Of a stretch of 64,000 bases of DNA, positions 1-10,531 are shown piece by piece. The DNA is taken from NCBI GenBank assembly GCA_965250205.1, contig CBDFNK010000008.1:1-64000 (forward strand), written 5' to 3'. The translations under genes were made by a program, and so were the position numbers. The notes under the pieces are model-generated. The model made no database searches. It was not told where the DNA came from and saw nothing but the letters and a program-made list of their open reading frames with translations. Source of the DNA: JAHZKN01 sp965250205 (lineage in GTDB: Bacteria > Pseudomonadota > Alphaproteobacteria > Rhizobiales > Hyphomicrobiaceae). Every line of letters starts with the position of its first letter. Within the stretch, counting starts at the first letter, position 1.

Positions 1-3000
1 CCATAAACATGATCATGTATGATGCGCAGAGATGCAATACCCTCCGGTACTGCAAACGTAACAATAAAGTTTATATGACCGTCTACGGTTGGTGTAATAG
101 TCAAGCCATCTGGGCTAATTGCTAAGGTACCGCCTCCAATATTACTAATGTCCGCCAGTGTAAGAACAAACGGAATACCATTAATCTCGAAAGATACTGT
201 CTCTAAGTGAGCGGAATAGCCATCAAGAACGCCAACATTCACCTGGATTTCAGTTACCGGCGTACCTAATGTAAACGTAATTTCTTCATCAGTATTCCCA
301 CCCCCTACGTGATACCCAGTAAAGTTACCACTGCTGGTGAAGAAACGGGTATCCTGTGCATTTGTTGGACTTGAGAGCGTAACGTCGACCTCGGTACCAC
401 TAGCGGCCGTGAGTGTTTGCGCTGTCCCTGTGGTAGTGATGGCTGGTTCGTTGGTAAAGGAGTCTAGTACAACTATTGGCTCATCTACATCCAAAATTCC
501 GTCATTGTCGTCATCGAGGTCATCCGCATCGTTGACGCCGTCCTGGTCGGTATCTGGTGTGTTGTCTCGGAACGACAGATCTATAGATAGCGGCACGGCG
601 TTGGATCCGTCGGTGGCAAGGCCGGCTTCTGCAGCGAGCAGGAAGTTGGTGTCGGTGACGTCGAGGTTTTCATCATTGACATCGAAGTCATCGCTCGCGT
701 TTGCGCCCTCCACAACGTCCTTCAGGCCATCGCCGTCAGTATCGGCGGAGGAGTCAATTGCGACCTGGGTGATGCCGTGACCGGCCTCGTTGGTGTCGGA
801 GATGCCGTCATTGTCGCTGTCGGTATCCAGCATATCAACTGTGCCGTCGCTATCGGTGTCGACCGGGGTTAGGCCGACCGAAGCAGCGGACGTTATATCG
901 GTGGTATTGGCGTCGTAATTGTCATCAAGACCGTCGCCATCGGCATCGGTGATCCCCGCACCAGTGCCAGATGGTGCGATGTAACCAGCCGTGGTCTGCG
1001 CTTCGACATTGTCGGTGATGCCGTCATTGTCGCTGTCGAGGTCGAGTTGATCAAAGATACCATCGCCGTCGCTGTCGGTCGCGAGGGTGTACTGATAGAT
1101 CCTATCGTTGATAGAACCAACGACGAACAGCTTCGATCCATCGGCGTTGAACGTCAAATCTTGCGGTGATCCGTCTTCACTAGCGACCGAGAAGTCGCCG
1201 GAATAAACCGCCGTGGTGACGTCGTATGCGGTGGCCAAATCATATATATCAATCGCGTTGCCCGTATATCCAGCCACAAACATCTGCGTGCCAGCGGCAT
1301 TGAACACCACACCGCGCAGATCGGACTCTTGCGCGCCAACCGACAGTGATGCGTTTAATGTCACACCGGAGATGACATCGTAGGGGGTGCTCAAGACATA
1401 CTCAAAAACCGTGTCGGCGTCCTGGCCGACAACATACATCTTGGTGCCGTTGTTGTTGAAGGTCATACCAAGTGGGCCGGTCTCCTGGGCGCTGACGGAG
1501 AAGGTGCCATCAACAGATACGCCGGCGGTCAAATCGAACGGATTGGTAAGTGAGTACTGGGTGATGTCATTGCCGGTGTTGCCCAGAATGAACATCTTAA
1601 GGCCATCGCCACTGAAACGCAGACTGTGCGGTTCGCTTTCCTGAGCACCTACTGAAAAGCTGGTGACAAGGGTCACACCGGAGGTGACATCGAACGCCGT
1701 CGTCAGGCTGTATTGCTCGACCGTATTGCCGGTGTTTGCGGTAACCAGGAGTGTTAGGCCGTCATTGCTAAAGGCGAGGCCGGTGGGGTGGGTATCCTGT
1801 GCGGTAACCGATAAGCTACCATCCAGGGACGGCTGGGTCAGATCGTAGAAATCACCCTCCACGGCATCCAGAATACCGTCATTGTCGTCGTCGAGGTCAT
1901 TCGTGTCGTTGACGCCATCCTGGTCGGTATCTGTCGTGTTGTCTCGGAACGACAGATCTATAGATAGCGGCACGGCGTTGGATCCGTCGGTGGCAAGGCC
2001 GGCTTCTGCAGCGAGCAGGAAGTTTGTGTCGGTGACATCGAGGTTTTCATCATTGACATCGAAACCGTCGGAGACGTTGCCGCCTTCAACGACATCCTTC
2101 AGACCATCGCCGTCAGTGTCGGCAGAGGCATCAATTGTCGCCTGGGTGATGCCGTGACCGGCCTCGTCGGTATCGGTGATGCCGTCATTGTCGCTGTCGG
2201 TATCCAGCATATCAACGGTGCTGTCGCTGTCGGTGTCGACCGGGGTTAGGCCGACCGAAGCAGCGGACGTTGTATCGGTGGTATTGGCGTCGTAATTGTC
2301 ATCAAGACCGTCGCCATCGGCATCGGTGATACCCGCGCCAGTGCCAGATGGTGCGATGTAACCAGCCGTGGTCTGCGCCTCGACATTGTCGGTGATGCCA
2401 TCATTGTCGCTGTCGAGGTCGAGTTGATCAAAGATACCATCGCCGTCGCTGTCGGTCGCAAGAGTGTACTGATAGATCCTATCGTTGGTGGAACCAACGA
2501 CGAACAGCTTCGATCCATCGGCGCTGAACGTCAAATCTTGCGGTGTTCCGTCTTCACTAGCGACCGAGAAGTCGCCGGAATAAACCGCCGTGGTGACGTC
2601 GTATGCGGTGGCCAAATCATAGATATCAATCGCGTGGTCCGTATATCCAGCCACAAACATCTGCGTGCCGGTAGCATTGAACGCCACACCGCGCAGATCG
2701 GACTCATGTGCGCCAACCGGCAGTGATGCGTTTAATGTCACACCGGATAGGACATCGTAGGGGGTGCTCAAGACATACTCAAAAACCGTGTCGGCGTTCT
2801 GGCCGACAACATACATCTTGGTACCGTTGTTGTTGAAGGCCATACCCAGTGGGGTGATCTCCTGGGCGCCGACGGAGAAGGTGCCGTCAACAGATACGCC
2901 AGCGGTCAGATCGAACGGATTGGTGAATGAGTACTGGGTAATGTCATTGCCGGTGTTGCCCAAAATGAACATCTTCAGGCCATCGCCACTGAAACGCAGA

Positions 3001-4290
3001 CTGTGCGGTTCGCTGTCCTGAGCACCTACTGAAAAGCTGGTGACAAGGGTCACACCGGAGGTGACATCGAACGCCGTCGTCAGGCTGTATTGCTCGACCG
3101 TATTGCCGGTGTTTGCGGTAACCAGGAGCGTTAGGCCGTCATTGCTAAAGGCGAGGCCGGTGGGGTAGGTATCCTGTGCGGTAACCGATAAGCTACCATC
3201 CAGGGACGGCTGGCTCAGATCGTAGAAATCGCCTTCAACGGCATCCAAAATACCGTCATTGTCGTCGTCAAGGTCATCCGCATCGTTGACGCCGTCCTGG
3301 TCGGTATCTGTTGTGCTGTCTCGGAACGACAGATCTATAGATAGCGGCACGGCGTTGGATCCGTCGGTGGCAAGGCCGACTTCTGCGGCGAGCAGGAAGT
3401 TGGTGTCGGTGGCATCGAGGTTTTCATCATTAACATCGAAGTCATCGCTCGCATTTGCGCCTTCAACGACATCTTTAAGGCCATCACCATCTGTGTCGGC
3501 CGAGGCGTCGATAGCAGCCTGGGTGATGCCGTGACCGGCCTCGTCGGTGTCGGTGATGCCGTCATTGTCGCTGTCGGTATCCCGCATATCAACGGTGCTG
3601 TCGCTGTCGGTGTCGACCGGGGTTAGGCCGACCGAAGCAGCGGACGTTGTATCGGTGGTATTGGCGTCGTAATTGTCATCAAGACCGTCGCCATCGGCAT
3701 CGGTGATACCCGCGCCAGTGCCAGATGGTGCGATGTAACCAGCCGTGGTCTGCGCCTCGACATTGTCGGTGATGCCGTCATTGTCGCTGTCGAGGTCGAG
3801 TTGATCAAAGATACCATCGCCGTCGCTGTCCACTTCTGTGCCGATGGTATAGTTTTCATAGGAAACCGCCCCACTGTAGAACGCGGTGTCGACGTAGAAA
3901 TCCGTGCTGCCAGGGGTGTAGGCCGTCAGCGATGTGTAGAACGTTGTGCCGTTTAACTGGTAGGTAATGGTGCCGCCACTGGCCGTGACCGACAACTGAT
4001 CGTCGGCGGCGTAGGTACCAAATGTTCCCTTGAGCGCGCCATTTTCGTATATAACCAGCTTGCTATTATCACGCGTAAAAATTGCATAGTCGATGTCGGT
4101 GAAGGAACCATTGCTTTCAACAATGCCCAGGCCTGACATCGCCAGGTTAGTTGTGTTCGAGACCGTCCAACTCACGGTATAATTGTCAGATGCGCCATAG
4201 GACGACAAATAGTTCGAGCGGATGCCGGCCGAGGCATCAATTGTCGCCTGGGTGATGCCGTGACCGGCCTCGTCGGTATCGGTGATGCCG
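1..4290 (-). CDS. C-terminal continuation of the giant adhesin, shifted frame, runs off left edge
   Basis: The minus strand is open in one frame (shifted relative to the upstream ORF) from about 4303 to the window edge, with no start of its own. It encodes two more full copies of the 459-residue propeller/TSP3 module (phases 501-1877 and 1878-3254), a duplicate of the lectin-like module (3831-4225), and a final beta-rich domain (about 1-480) that reads out at the edge as ...IRIIHDHVYG. Joined to the upstream ORF the protein would exceed 3,100 residues. The frame break near 4230-4440 is either a consensus or assembly error in repeats or a true recombination scar; until that is settled this is best treated as the same gene. 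The secretion signal expected at the C-terminus lies outside the window. Confidence 0.75.
501..1877 (-). repeat. 1377-bp in-frame module repeat, copy A
   Basis: Exact period of 1377 bp (459 codons) measured from the recurring gtcattgtcgtc segment at 501, 1878 and 3255. The unit encodes a TSP3 stretch, five propeller-like blades, a second TSP3 stretch and a linker ending in LSIDLSFRDN. The phase of the boundaries is arbitrary. By eye it is nearly identical to copy B. Confidence 0.9.
1878..3254 (-). repeat. 1377-bp in-frame module repeat, copy B
   Basis: Second tandem copy directly adjoining copy A; differs by scattered substitutions only. Each blade carries a core of the form F-N-x-x-G-x-x-M-F-V-x-G, followed by an aromatic-rich Y-D-V-x-x-G-V turn. 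Confidence 0.9.
3831..4225 (-). repeat. duplicated lectin-like module, copy 1
   Basis: About 395 bp almost identical to 5068-5462; only two or so substitutions seen by eye. The offset of 1237 bp is not a multiple of three, so this copy is in the shifted frame. It encodes a beta-rich module containing YLSSYGASDNYTVSW and ends abruptly at about 4225 in a junction to an unrelated TSP3 segment. Confidence 0.85.
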
Positions 4291-7200
4291 TCATTGTCGC
4301 TGTCGGGCGAGCAGGAAGTTGGTGTCCGGTGGCATCGAGGTTTTCATCATTGACATCGAAGTCATCGCTCGCATTTGCGCCTTCAACGACATCTTTAAGG
4401 CCATCACCATCTGTGTATCCAGCCTATCAACGGTGCCATCGCTATCGGTGTCGACCGGGGATATGGTTGTTCCCGCGGTGAACCCATCAGCCATCAGCGA
4501 AATATTGTCGGCTCTAACATCGATGGCGACCGTTGCGGTTGAAACGTCATCCAAAAGGATGGTGGTTTGGTCGCTGGTGGCGACAAATGTGATGGAATGC
4601 GACGTCCAACTGTTCGCATTGGTTTTGGTGACAACTTCGTTAGCCAAAACCGTCGCCCCATCGAGCGCTTGCACGTCCAGCCCGACGGTCCCGCTGCCCG
4701 TGCCGCTCCGGCCTACTTCGAATGTCAGCGTATAGGATTGACCAGAAACCGTATCGACCGTCTGGCGCGCATCGCCATAATTGGTCGAGTTGTTGGTGTT
4801 GAAGTTAATTCGACTTGAGCTCGCTTCGACCTGCCCGGTTGTCACCCAGGCGCCGATATTGCCTGAGAATTCGCCGTTCAAAATGAGCTCGGCGTTGGCG
4901 TCGTCATAGGCGTCATCAATGCCGTCATGATCAACATCGGTTATTCCCAAGCCAGTGCCAGATGGTGCGATGTAACCAGCCGTGGTCTGCGCTTCGACGT
5001 TGTCGGTGATGCCATCATTGTCGCTGTCGAGGTCGAATTGATCAAAGATACCATCGCCATCGCTGTCCACTTCTGTGCCGATGGTATAGTTTTCATAGGA
5101 AACCGCCCCACTGTAGAACGCGGTGTCGACGTAGAAATCCGTGCTGCCAGGGGTGTAGGCCGTCAGCGATGTGTAGAACGTTGTGCCGTTTAACTGGTAG
5201 GTAATGGTGCCGCCACTGGCCGTGACCGACAACTGATCGTCGGCGGCGTAGGTGCCAAATGTTCCCTTGAGCGCGCCATTTTCGTATATATCCAGCTTGC
5301 TATTATCACGCGTAAAAATTGCATAGTCGATGTCGGTGAAGGAACCATTGCTTTCAACAATGCCCAGGCCTGACATCGCCAGGTTAGTTGTGTTCGAGAC
5401 CGTCCAACTCACGGTATAATTGTCAGATGCGCCATAGGACGACAAATAGTTCGAGCGGATGCCGGAGAGGCCCCATGTCCCCGATGGCGAACCGTCATAG
5501 ACGACGGTATTGCCGGACGCTGTCACGTCGCCGTCTGTTGTCCACCAATCAGTGATCTCAACCACGCCTTCCACGGCATCCAGAATACCGTCATTGTCGT
5601 CATCGAGGTCATCTGTGTCGTTGACGCCGTCCTGGTCGGTATCTGTTGTGTTGTCTCGGAACGACAGATCTATAGATAGCGGCACGGCGTTGGATCCGTC
5701 GGTGGCAAGGCCGACTTCTGCGGCGAGCAGGAAGTTGGTGTCGGTGGCATCGAGGTTTTCATCATTAACATCGAAGTCATCGCTCGCATTTGCGCCCTCC
5801 ACAACGTCCTTCAGGCCATCGCCGTCAGTGTCGGCCGAGGCATCAATTGTCGCCTGGGTGATGCCGTGACCGGCCTCGTCGGTATCGGTGATGCCGTCAT
5901 TGTCGCTGTCGGTATCCAGCATATCAACGGTGCTATCGCTGTCGGTGTCGACAGGGGTTAGGCCGACCGAAGCAGCGGACGTTGTATCGGTGGTATTGGC
6001 GTCGTAATTGTCATCAAGACCGTCGCCATCGGCATCGGTGATCGCCGCGCCAGTGCCAGATGGTGCGATGTAACCAGCCGTGGTCTGCGCTTCGACGTTG
6101 TCGGTGATGCCGTCATTGTCGCTGTCGAGGTCGAATTGATCGAGGATACCATCGCCGTCGCTGTCGGTCTCGAAGGTGTACTGATAGATCCTATCGCCGC
6201 CAGAACCAACGATGAACAACTTCGATCCATCGGCGTTGAACGTCAAATCTTGCGGTGATCCGTCTTCACTAGCGATCGAGAAGTCGCCGGAATAAACTGC
6301 CGTAGTGACGTCGTAAGCGGTGGCCAAATCATAGATATCAATCGCGTCGCCCGCATATCCAATCACGAACATCTGCGTGCCAGCGGCATTGAACACCACT
6401 CCGCGCGGATCGGTCTCTTGCGCGCCAACCGACAGCGATGCGTTTAATGTCACACCGGAGAGGACATCGTACGGGATGCTCAAGACATACTCAAAAACCG
6501 TGTCGGCGTCCTGGCCGACAATATACATCTTAGTGCCGTTGTTGTTGAAGGCCATACCCAGTGGGGCGCTCTCCTGGGCGCCAACGGAGAAGGTGCCATC
6601 AACAGATACGCCGACGGTCAGATCGAACGGGCTGGTGAGTGAATACTGGGTGATGTCATTGCCGGTGTTGCCCAAAATGAACATCTTCAGGCCATCGCCA
6701 CTGAAACGCAGACTGTTCGGTTGGGTTTCCTGAGCACCTACTGAAAAGCTGGTGACAAGGGTCACACCGGAGGTGACATCGAACGCCGTGGTCAGGCTGT
6801 ATTGCTCGACCGTATCGCCGGTGTTTCCTGTAATCAGGAGCGTTAGGCCGTCATTGCTAAAGGCGATGCCGGTGGGGACGGTATCCTGTGCGGTAACCCA
6901 TAAGCTGCCATCCAGGGACGCCTGGGTCAGATCGTAGAAATTGCCCTCCACGGCATCCAAAATACCGTCATTGTCGTCATCGAGGTCATCCGCGTCGTTG
7001 ACGCCGTCCTGGTCGGTATCAAATATTCCAGTAACATTGATCGTCGAGACAGCGATATTGCTCAGCACGCCTCCGTCACTGACCTGAAAACTTAATGTTC
7101 TTGCACCGGAGGATACGCTGTCGCCTGCATGGTCATAGGTGATGCTTTGAATCAAATCTTCAAGAGCAGACTCCGACATTTCTATGCCTAGGGCAGCGCT

Positions 7201-9567
7201 CGTGATTGTAAAATCATTGGCGCCATCGTAGGCAACATTGGCACTTAGCCCAGCTAAATGGACGATAGAGGTTTGTGCCGTTCCAAAAGTGAATGTGGTT
7301 CCACCGATAGATAAAATTTCGTTGCCGGCACTCAAAAATCCACCGAGTGTAACATCAAGTTGTGGGAAGCTGGTGTCATTCGGATCAACAATGCCAGCAT
7401 TATTGGCGCTAATGGCCACTGCGGCGCCACCTTCAGTGAACGCTGTTGTAAAGTTTCGTGAAGCTGACGTGCCGTCATCATCAAGGTCGACAACAGGTGC
7501 GGTGTTAGCGCCAATGTTAACAGAGACATAACCTGCGGCTGTTGACCCAGTCCCATCTGCAATCGAATACGTGAAGTTTTCAATGCCTGTCTGCCCCGTC
7601 GCAGGTGTGTAAACAAGTTGCCCAGCAAGTGTTAGCTGAACTGTTGCGCCACTAGCTAGCGTAACAGCCGCGCCGCCCGCAGTGATGGGTTTATCTGTAA
7701 TATGCGTAATAGAAAGAGGGTCACCTTCAGCATCAGTATCGTTAGCTAATGCATCAATAGCTACTGCTGTATTTATGTTCGTAGTTGTAAAATCGTTATG
7801 TGCCAAAGTGTTTGTTTGAAGGCTATTTTCGGAGATGAAAATCCATGAATCAAATAAATCATTACCAATATCTGTGATGCCGATTTTGATGGTATTTGTA
7901 ACGCCAACATCGACGTTTGCAGTAAACGTCAATGTAACGGTAAAGCCGTCCATCACAACATTGAAGTTGCCAGTTGAGTTGTCGATGTAAAGTGAGGGGT
8001 TAGAAGAATCAAAAACGCCGTTTCCAGGGTTTGGATCGTTGGCCTCGACACCCAAAGCAGGAATAAAGGTTGCGGCCTGATTGATTTCGTCAAGGGCGTT
8101 GGGGTTACCTGTCGGTGTGAGAGAGGTATGAACTCCATTGACCCAGACACCAACTGCATCGTTGAAATTGGAGTAAACGTATTCGTTGTATTCCTCGGAT
8201 CCAAATGTGAATTGAAGTGCGACAACACTTGCGGTCGGTATAAAGTCTATTTCTAGAACAGAGGCGTCAAATGATGTAGCGTTTGCAATTGCCTCAAGGT
8301 CGGCATCGCCTGCGGATCCAATGGGTGTAGAGGAGAGTACTGCTGGTGCGCTGCCAGTGTTATTTACATCACCAGTGGATAAGACAACACCACTGTCAAA
8401 GCCAAGCCATTCATTTGCAAATCCAGTTGCGCCAGTGAATGTGCCAGCCTGATTATTTGCGCCAGCGAATGTCACGCCTGTGACCGTGACTCCAGAGCCA
8501 GCAATGTTGTTGGCTAGCGTTGTTGCCGTTGTCGTCGTGCCGTCCACCTGGGTTACAACCAGTGGTGCCATCAACTGTTCCCAATTAACGGCCTGGATTG
8601 ATTCAACATTGATGACACCGATCTGGGTCTCAAGGTCCCAGTCGCCACCGAGGCTGTCATGGCCTGTGTCATCATCAGACGCGGCGATGTCGGCGCCGGT
8701 GACGTCAGAGAGAAGTTGCGCAGCTTCCTGGCCAAGTGTTCCAGCGGTGAAATCGCAGCCATAAATCAAGATGTCGCCATTGTCGGCGAGCGCTTCGCGT
8801 ACAATAGCAAGCTCGTCGGCATATTCGCCTCGAATGGTTTCTGATGTCAGCGTGCCAGTGCCGAGGCTCAATTGGCCCGGACTGCCATGGGATAAGATGT
8901 GAATGGCATTGATATTGTCACGGCCCTGAAGGGCGGCTGCAATTTGTTCCACGCCGTCCTGGTTGACATCGAGCATGATGATTTCAACCGACGGGTCGAT
9001 TTCAGAGAGCAGCTGATCGATATCCTCTAGTGATCCATCAACAAATGCGATCTCGCGACCGTCATTTTCGGTGACGGCCACACTGGCAAAGTCATCGCTT
9101 GATGCTTGGTTGTCGTTGCTTGGGCTGTCGCTTGCACGGTTATCTGCGGCATCATCAGCCTGTTGCTCAGCAACCTGGTCCGCTGTCTGGTCCACAGTTG
9201 CCGCGGCGGCAGCGTCGAACACGATGCGTGGTTCCAGCGCCAGCATGGAACTTGGGTTGGCAAGGGGTCTGCTTTTGCGACGGCGCTGTTGGTGATTGCG
9301 GCGCCTTTCAGCAAGCGCATGGCGGGCCCGGCGCATGCGGCGACGGGACTTATAGGTCACGCGCCACATGAAACGTTTGCCGGTCTTGACAGCTTTCCGC
9401 GCCTGCTCTGTTAGAAATTCCCAAATATGGCGACGAATAGTGAATCCGTGACGGCGCGATTTTATATTCAACGCCTCAGGCGATGATGAATTCTGCAAAT
9501 CAGAAGAGGCAGATTTAGAGACTCTGATTTTTTTGAATTCATTGAAAGGTCTGTGATTGTGAAGCAT
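4291..9567 (-). CDS. giant modular adhesin, N-terminal part (LEPR / DUF4347 / choice-of-anchor L / TSP3)
   Basis: Likely a secreted or surface-anchored adhesin; substrate unknown. In order: a very basic N-terminus (residues 1-105, many Arg/Lys), the LEPR motif LEPRIVFDAAAA at 111-122, a DUF4347 domain at about 170-333 with a His (HILSHG, H227) and a Cys (IYGCD, C271) that resemble a caspase-like dyad, a choice-of-anchor L domain at about 340-590, a cadherin-like tandem-95 module, then Asp-rich thrombospondin type-3 repeats (DTDQDGVNDADDLDDDNDG type) that probably bind calcium. Between these lie a 5-bladed propeller-like module, a lectin-like module and a carbohydrate-binding-like module. The last ~45 codons read out of frame relative to the repeat consensus and hit a TGA at 4291-4293. 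The protein evidently continues in another frame to the left. The start at 9567 has no strong Shine-Dalgarno sequence. LEPR/DUF4347 proteins are usually large type-I-secreted proteins in proteobacteria; that role is inferred. Confidence 0.85.
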   Translation of the reverse strand: MLHNHRPFNEFKKIRVSKSASSDLQNSSSPEALNIKSRRHGFTIRRHIWEFLTEQARKAVKTGKRFMWRVTYKSRRRMRRARHALAERRRNHQQRRRKSRPLANPSSMLALEPRIVFDAAAAATVDQTADQVAEQQADDAADNRASDSPSNDNQASSDDFASVAVTENDGREIAFVDGSLEDIDQLLSEIDPSVEIIMLDVNQDGVEQIAAALQGRDNINAIHILSHGSPGQLSLGTGTLTSETIRGEYADELAIVREALADNGDILIYGCDFTAGTLGQEAAQLLSDVTGADIAASDDDTGHDSLGGDWDLETQIGVINVESIQAVNWEQLMAPLVVTQVDGTTTTATTLANNIAGSGVTVTGVTFAGANNQAGTFTGATGFANEWLGFDSGVVLSTGDVNNTGSAPAVLSSTPIGSAGDADLEAIANATSFDASVLEIDFIPTASVVALQFTFGSEEYNEYVYSNFNDAVGVWVNGVHTSLTPTGNPNALDEINQAATFIPALGVEANDPNPGNGVFDSSNPSLYIDNSTGNFNVVMDGFTVTLTFTANVDVGVTNTIKIGITDIGNDLFDSWIFISENSLQTNTLAHNDFTTTNINTAVAIDALANDTDAEGDPLSITHITDKPITAGGAAVTLASGATVQLTLAGQLVYTPATGQTGIENFTYSIADGTGSTAAGYVSVNIGANTAPVVDLDDDGTSASRNFTTAFTEGGAAVAISANNAGIVDPNDTSFPQLDVTLGGFLSAGNEILSIGGTTFTFGTAQTSIVHLAGLSANVAYDGANDFTITSAALGIEMSESALEDLIQSITYDHAGDSVSSGARTLSFQVSDGGVLSNIAVSTINVTGIFDTDQDGVNDADDLDDDNDGILDAVEGNFYDLTQASLDGSLWVTAQDTVPTGIAFSNDGLTLLITGNTGDTVEQYSLTTAFDVTSGVTLVTSFSVGAQETQPNSLRFSGDGLKMFILGNTGNDITQYSLTSPFDLTVGVSVDGTFSVGAQESAPLGMAFNNNGTKMYIVGQDADTVFEYVLSIPYDVLSGVTLNASLSVGAQETDPRGVVFNAAGTQMFVIGYAGDAIDIYDLATAYDVTTAVYSGDFSIASEDGSPQDLTFNADGSKLFIVGSGGDRIYQYTFETDSDGDGILDQFDLDSDNDGITDNVEAQTTAGYIAPSGTGAAITDADGDGLDDNYDANTTDTTSAASVGLTPVDTDSDSTVDMLDTDSDNDGITDTDEAGHGITQATIDASADTDGDGLKDVVEGANASDDFDVNDENLDATDTNFLLAAEVGLATDGSNAVPLSIDLSFRDNTTDTDQDGVNDTDDLDDDNDGILDAVEGVVEITDWWTTDGDVTASGNTVVYDGSPSGTWGLSGIRSNYLSSYGASDNYTVSWTVSNTTNLAMSGLGIVESNGSFTDIDYAIFTRDNSKLDIYENGALKGTFGTYAADDQLSVTASGGTITYQLNGTTFYTSLTAYTPGSTDFYVDTAFYSGAVSYENYTIGTEVDSDGDGIFDQFDLDSDNDGITDNVEAQTTAGYIAPSGTGLGITDVDHDGIDDAYDDANAELILNGEFSGNIGAWVTTGQVEASSSRINFNTNNSTNYGDARQTVDTVSGQSYTLTFEVGRSGTGSGTVGLDVQALDGATVLANEVVTKTNANSWTSHSITFVATSDQTTILLDDVSTATVAIDVRADNISLMADGFTAGTTISPVDTDSDGTVDRLDTQMVMALKMSLKAQMRAMTSMSMMKTSMPPDTNFLLARQRQ
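5068..5462 (-). repeat. duplicated lectin-like module, copy 2
   Basis: In-frame partner of the copy at 3831-4225. Here the module is complete and continues into ITDWWTTDGDVTASG, next to the TSP3 block at 5580. Confidence 0.85.
5590..6966 (-). repeat. 1377-bp in-frame module repeat, copy C
   Basis: Third copy with the same 1377-bp length, separated from copies A and B by the lectin-like modules. More diverged than A is from B, mainly in blade surface residues, which suggests it is the oldest copy or lies outside the recent homogenisation. Confidence 0.88.
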
Positions 9568-10531
9568 GACAGAAGCTGACTCATTTTATAAGGCAAGAGA
9601 ACTCCCTTATTTTATAAGTATCTAGGTATTAATAACTTCCTTTTGATTGCCCTGTAATTGTATACAAGTGCATGTATGCAAGTAATAACCTATTAATAAA
9701 GAAGCCCAAAAATGTTATGTTTCGCGGTGTTTTCGTCAATTGAACATGGAAAACAAAAAATGAAAAACAGTCATTCAGAATGGAAATGCAGTCTGAATAA
9801 AAAGAAAAATGAATTATGAAAGTAATTTAGTGTAAAAAGGCGTATTGAGTTGCAATATAATATATTCAGTTGGATATGCATTATCAATGAATTGTTTATG
9901 GTTCTATATTGGGTATTAATTTTTTTACGGCAAAGCTTTTGACCTAAGCGCCCCATCATTGCTGAGTTTAAGCCAAGTCCAAGAGCGTGGGATGAAAATG
10001 TGGTGGCGCGGTGGAGGCGCACAAGCTTCTGGTGTGACAAACAGATTTCTGCGGCCCCAATGATTGAAGGTGCACCGTTGGGGCGACCATTCCGATGCCG
10101 TTGGCGTTAGGACAAGGCAGAAGCTGGGCGGCAGAGGGCGGGGTGAGAGCCTTAGTTTGGGCTGAAATAAGACGTTGATTTTACCACACCAGAATCGGTC
10201 TCTGATGGTGTTTCAGCCAACACAGAAAGTCCTTTTTTGAACAAGATGTTAGCGATTTACGACAATGTCGCAGTCGCCTTGGAATGGTGCCCTACGCCAG
10301 TTATAATGATGGTGGAAGATCGTGGGGCACTTCGCCACCGTTAACCACCCTTTTGAGGTTTGGGTTTCGGCGGCCCGCTTTCGGGTCAAACGTGGGATAG
10401 GGTGCCTGTTGGCAGCCCCTGTTTTTCAGGGGTTTGGGAAGGCTGCAGACGTCTGTGCATAAGGGCCCTTGCCAAAAGGGCCATGCAACGCGGCCTGATG
10501 ATCGAGCTTATGGTTTGGGAGCATAGTTTCA
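9568..10531. other. 964-bp intergenic region, AT-rich adhesin upstream region plus hairpins
   Basis: No convincing gene. The part next to the adhesin start (9568-9930) is strongly AT-rich and probably holds its promoter. The part before the OmpA-like gene has two good hairpins: a 6-bp stem CCCCTG/CAGGGG near 10417-10433, and a 7-bp stem GGCCCTT/AAGGGCC at about 10466-10485. These could be leader structure or a terminator. Short ORFs here show no recognisable protein. Confidence 0.5.

Noticed and set aside
337..780. Plus-strand ORF of 147 residues, and similar ones at 1882, 3259 and 5510
   Set aside because: Antisense to the adhesin TSP3 repeats; Ser/Thr-rich shadow of the repeated Asp codons, recurring with the 1377-bp period.
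1..7000. CRISPR-like array suggested by regular repeats
   Set aside because: Repeats are 1377 bp and coding, not 25-40 bp with unique spacers; no cas genes in the window.
9027..9414. Several overlapping ORFs on both strands near the adhesin N-terminus
   Set aside because: They overlap the basic leader and DUF4347 coding region out of frame; no domain or RBS support.
9771..10040. Minus-strand ORF of 89 residues in the AT-rich intergenic region
   Set aside because: Composition follows the AT-rich DNA; no recognised family, no good Shine-Dalgarno sequence.
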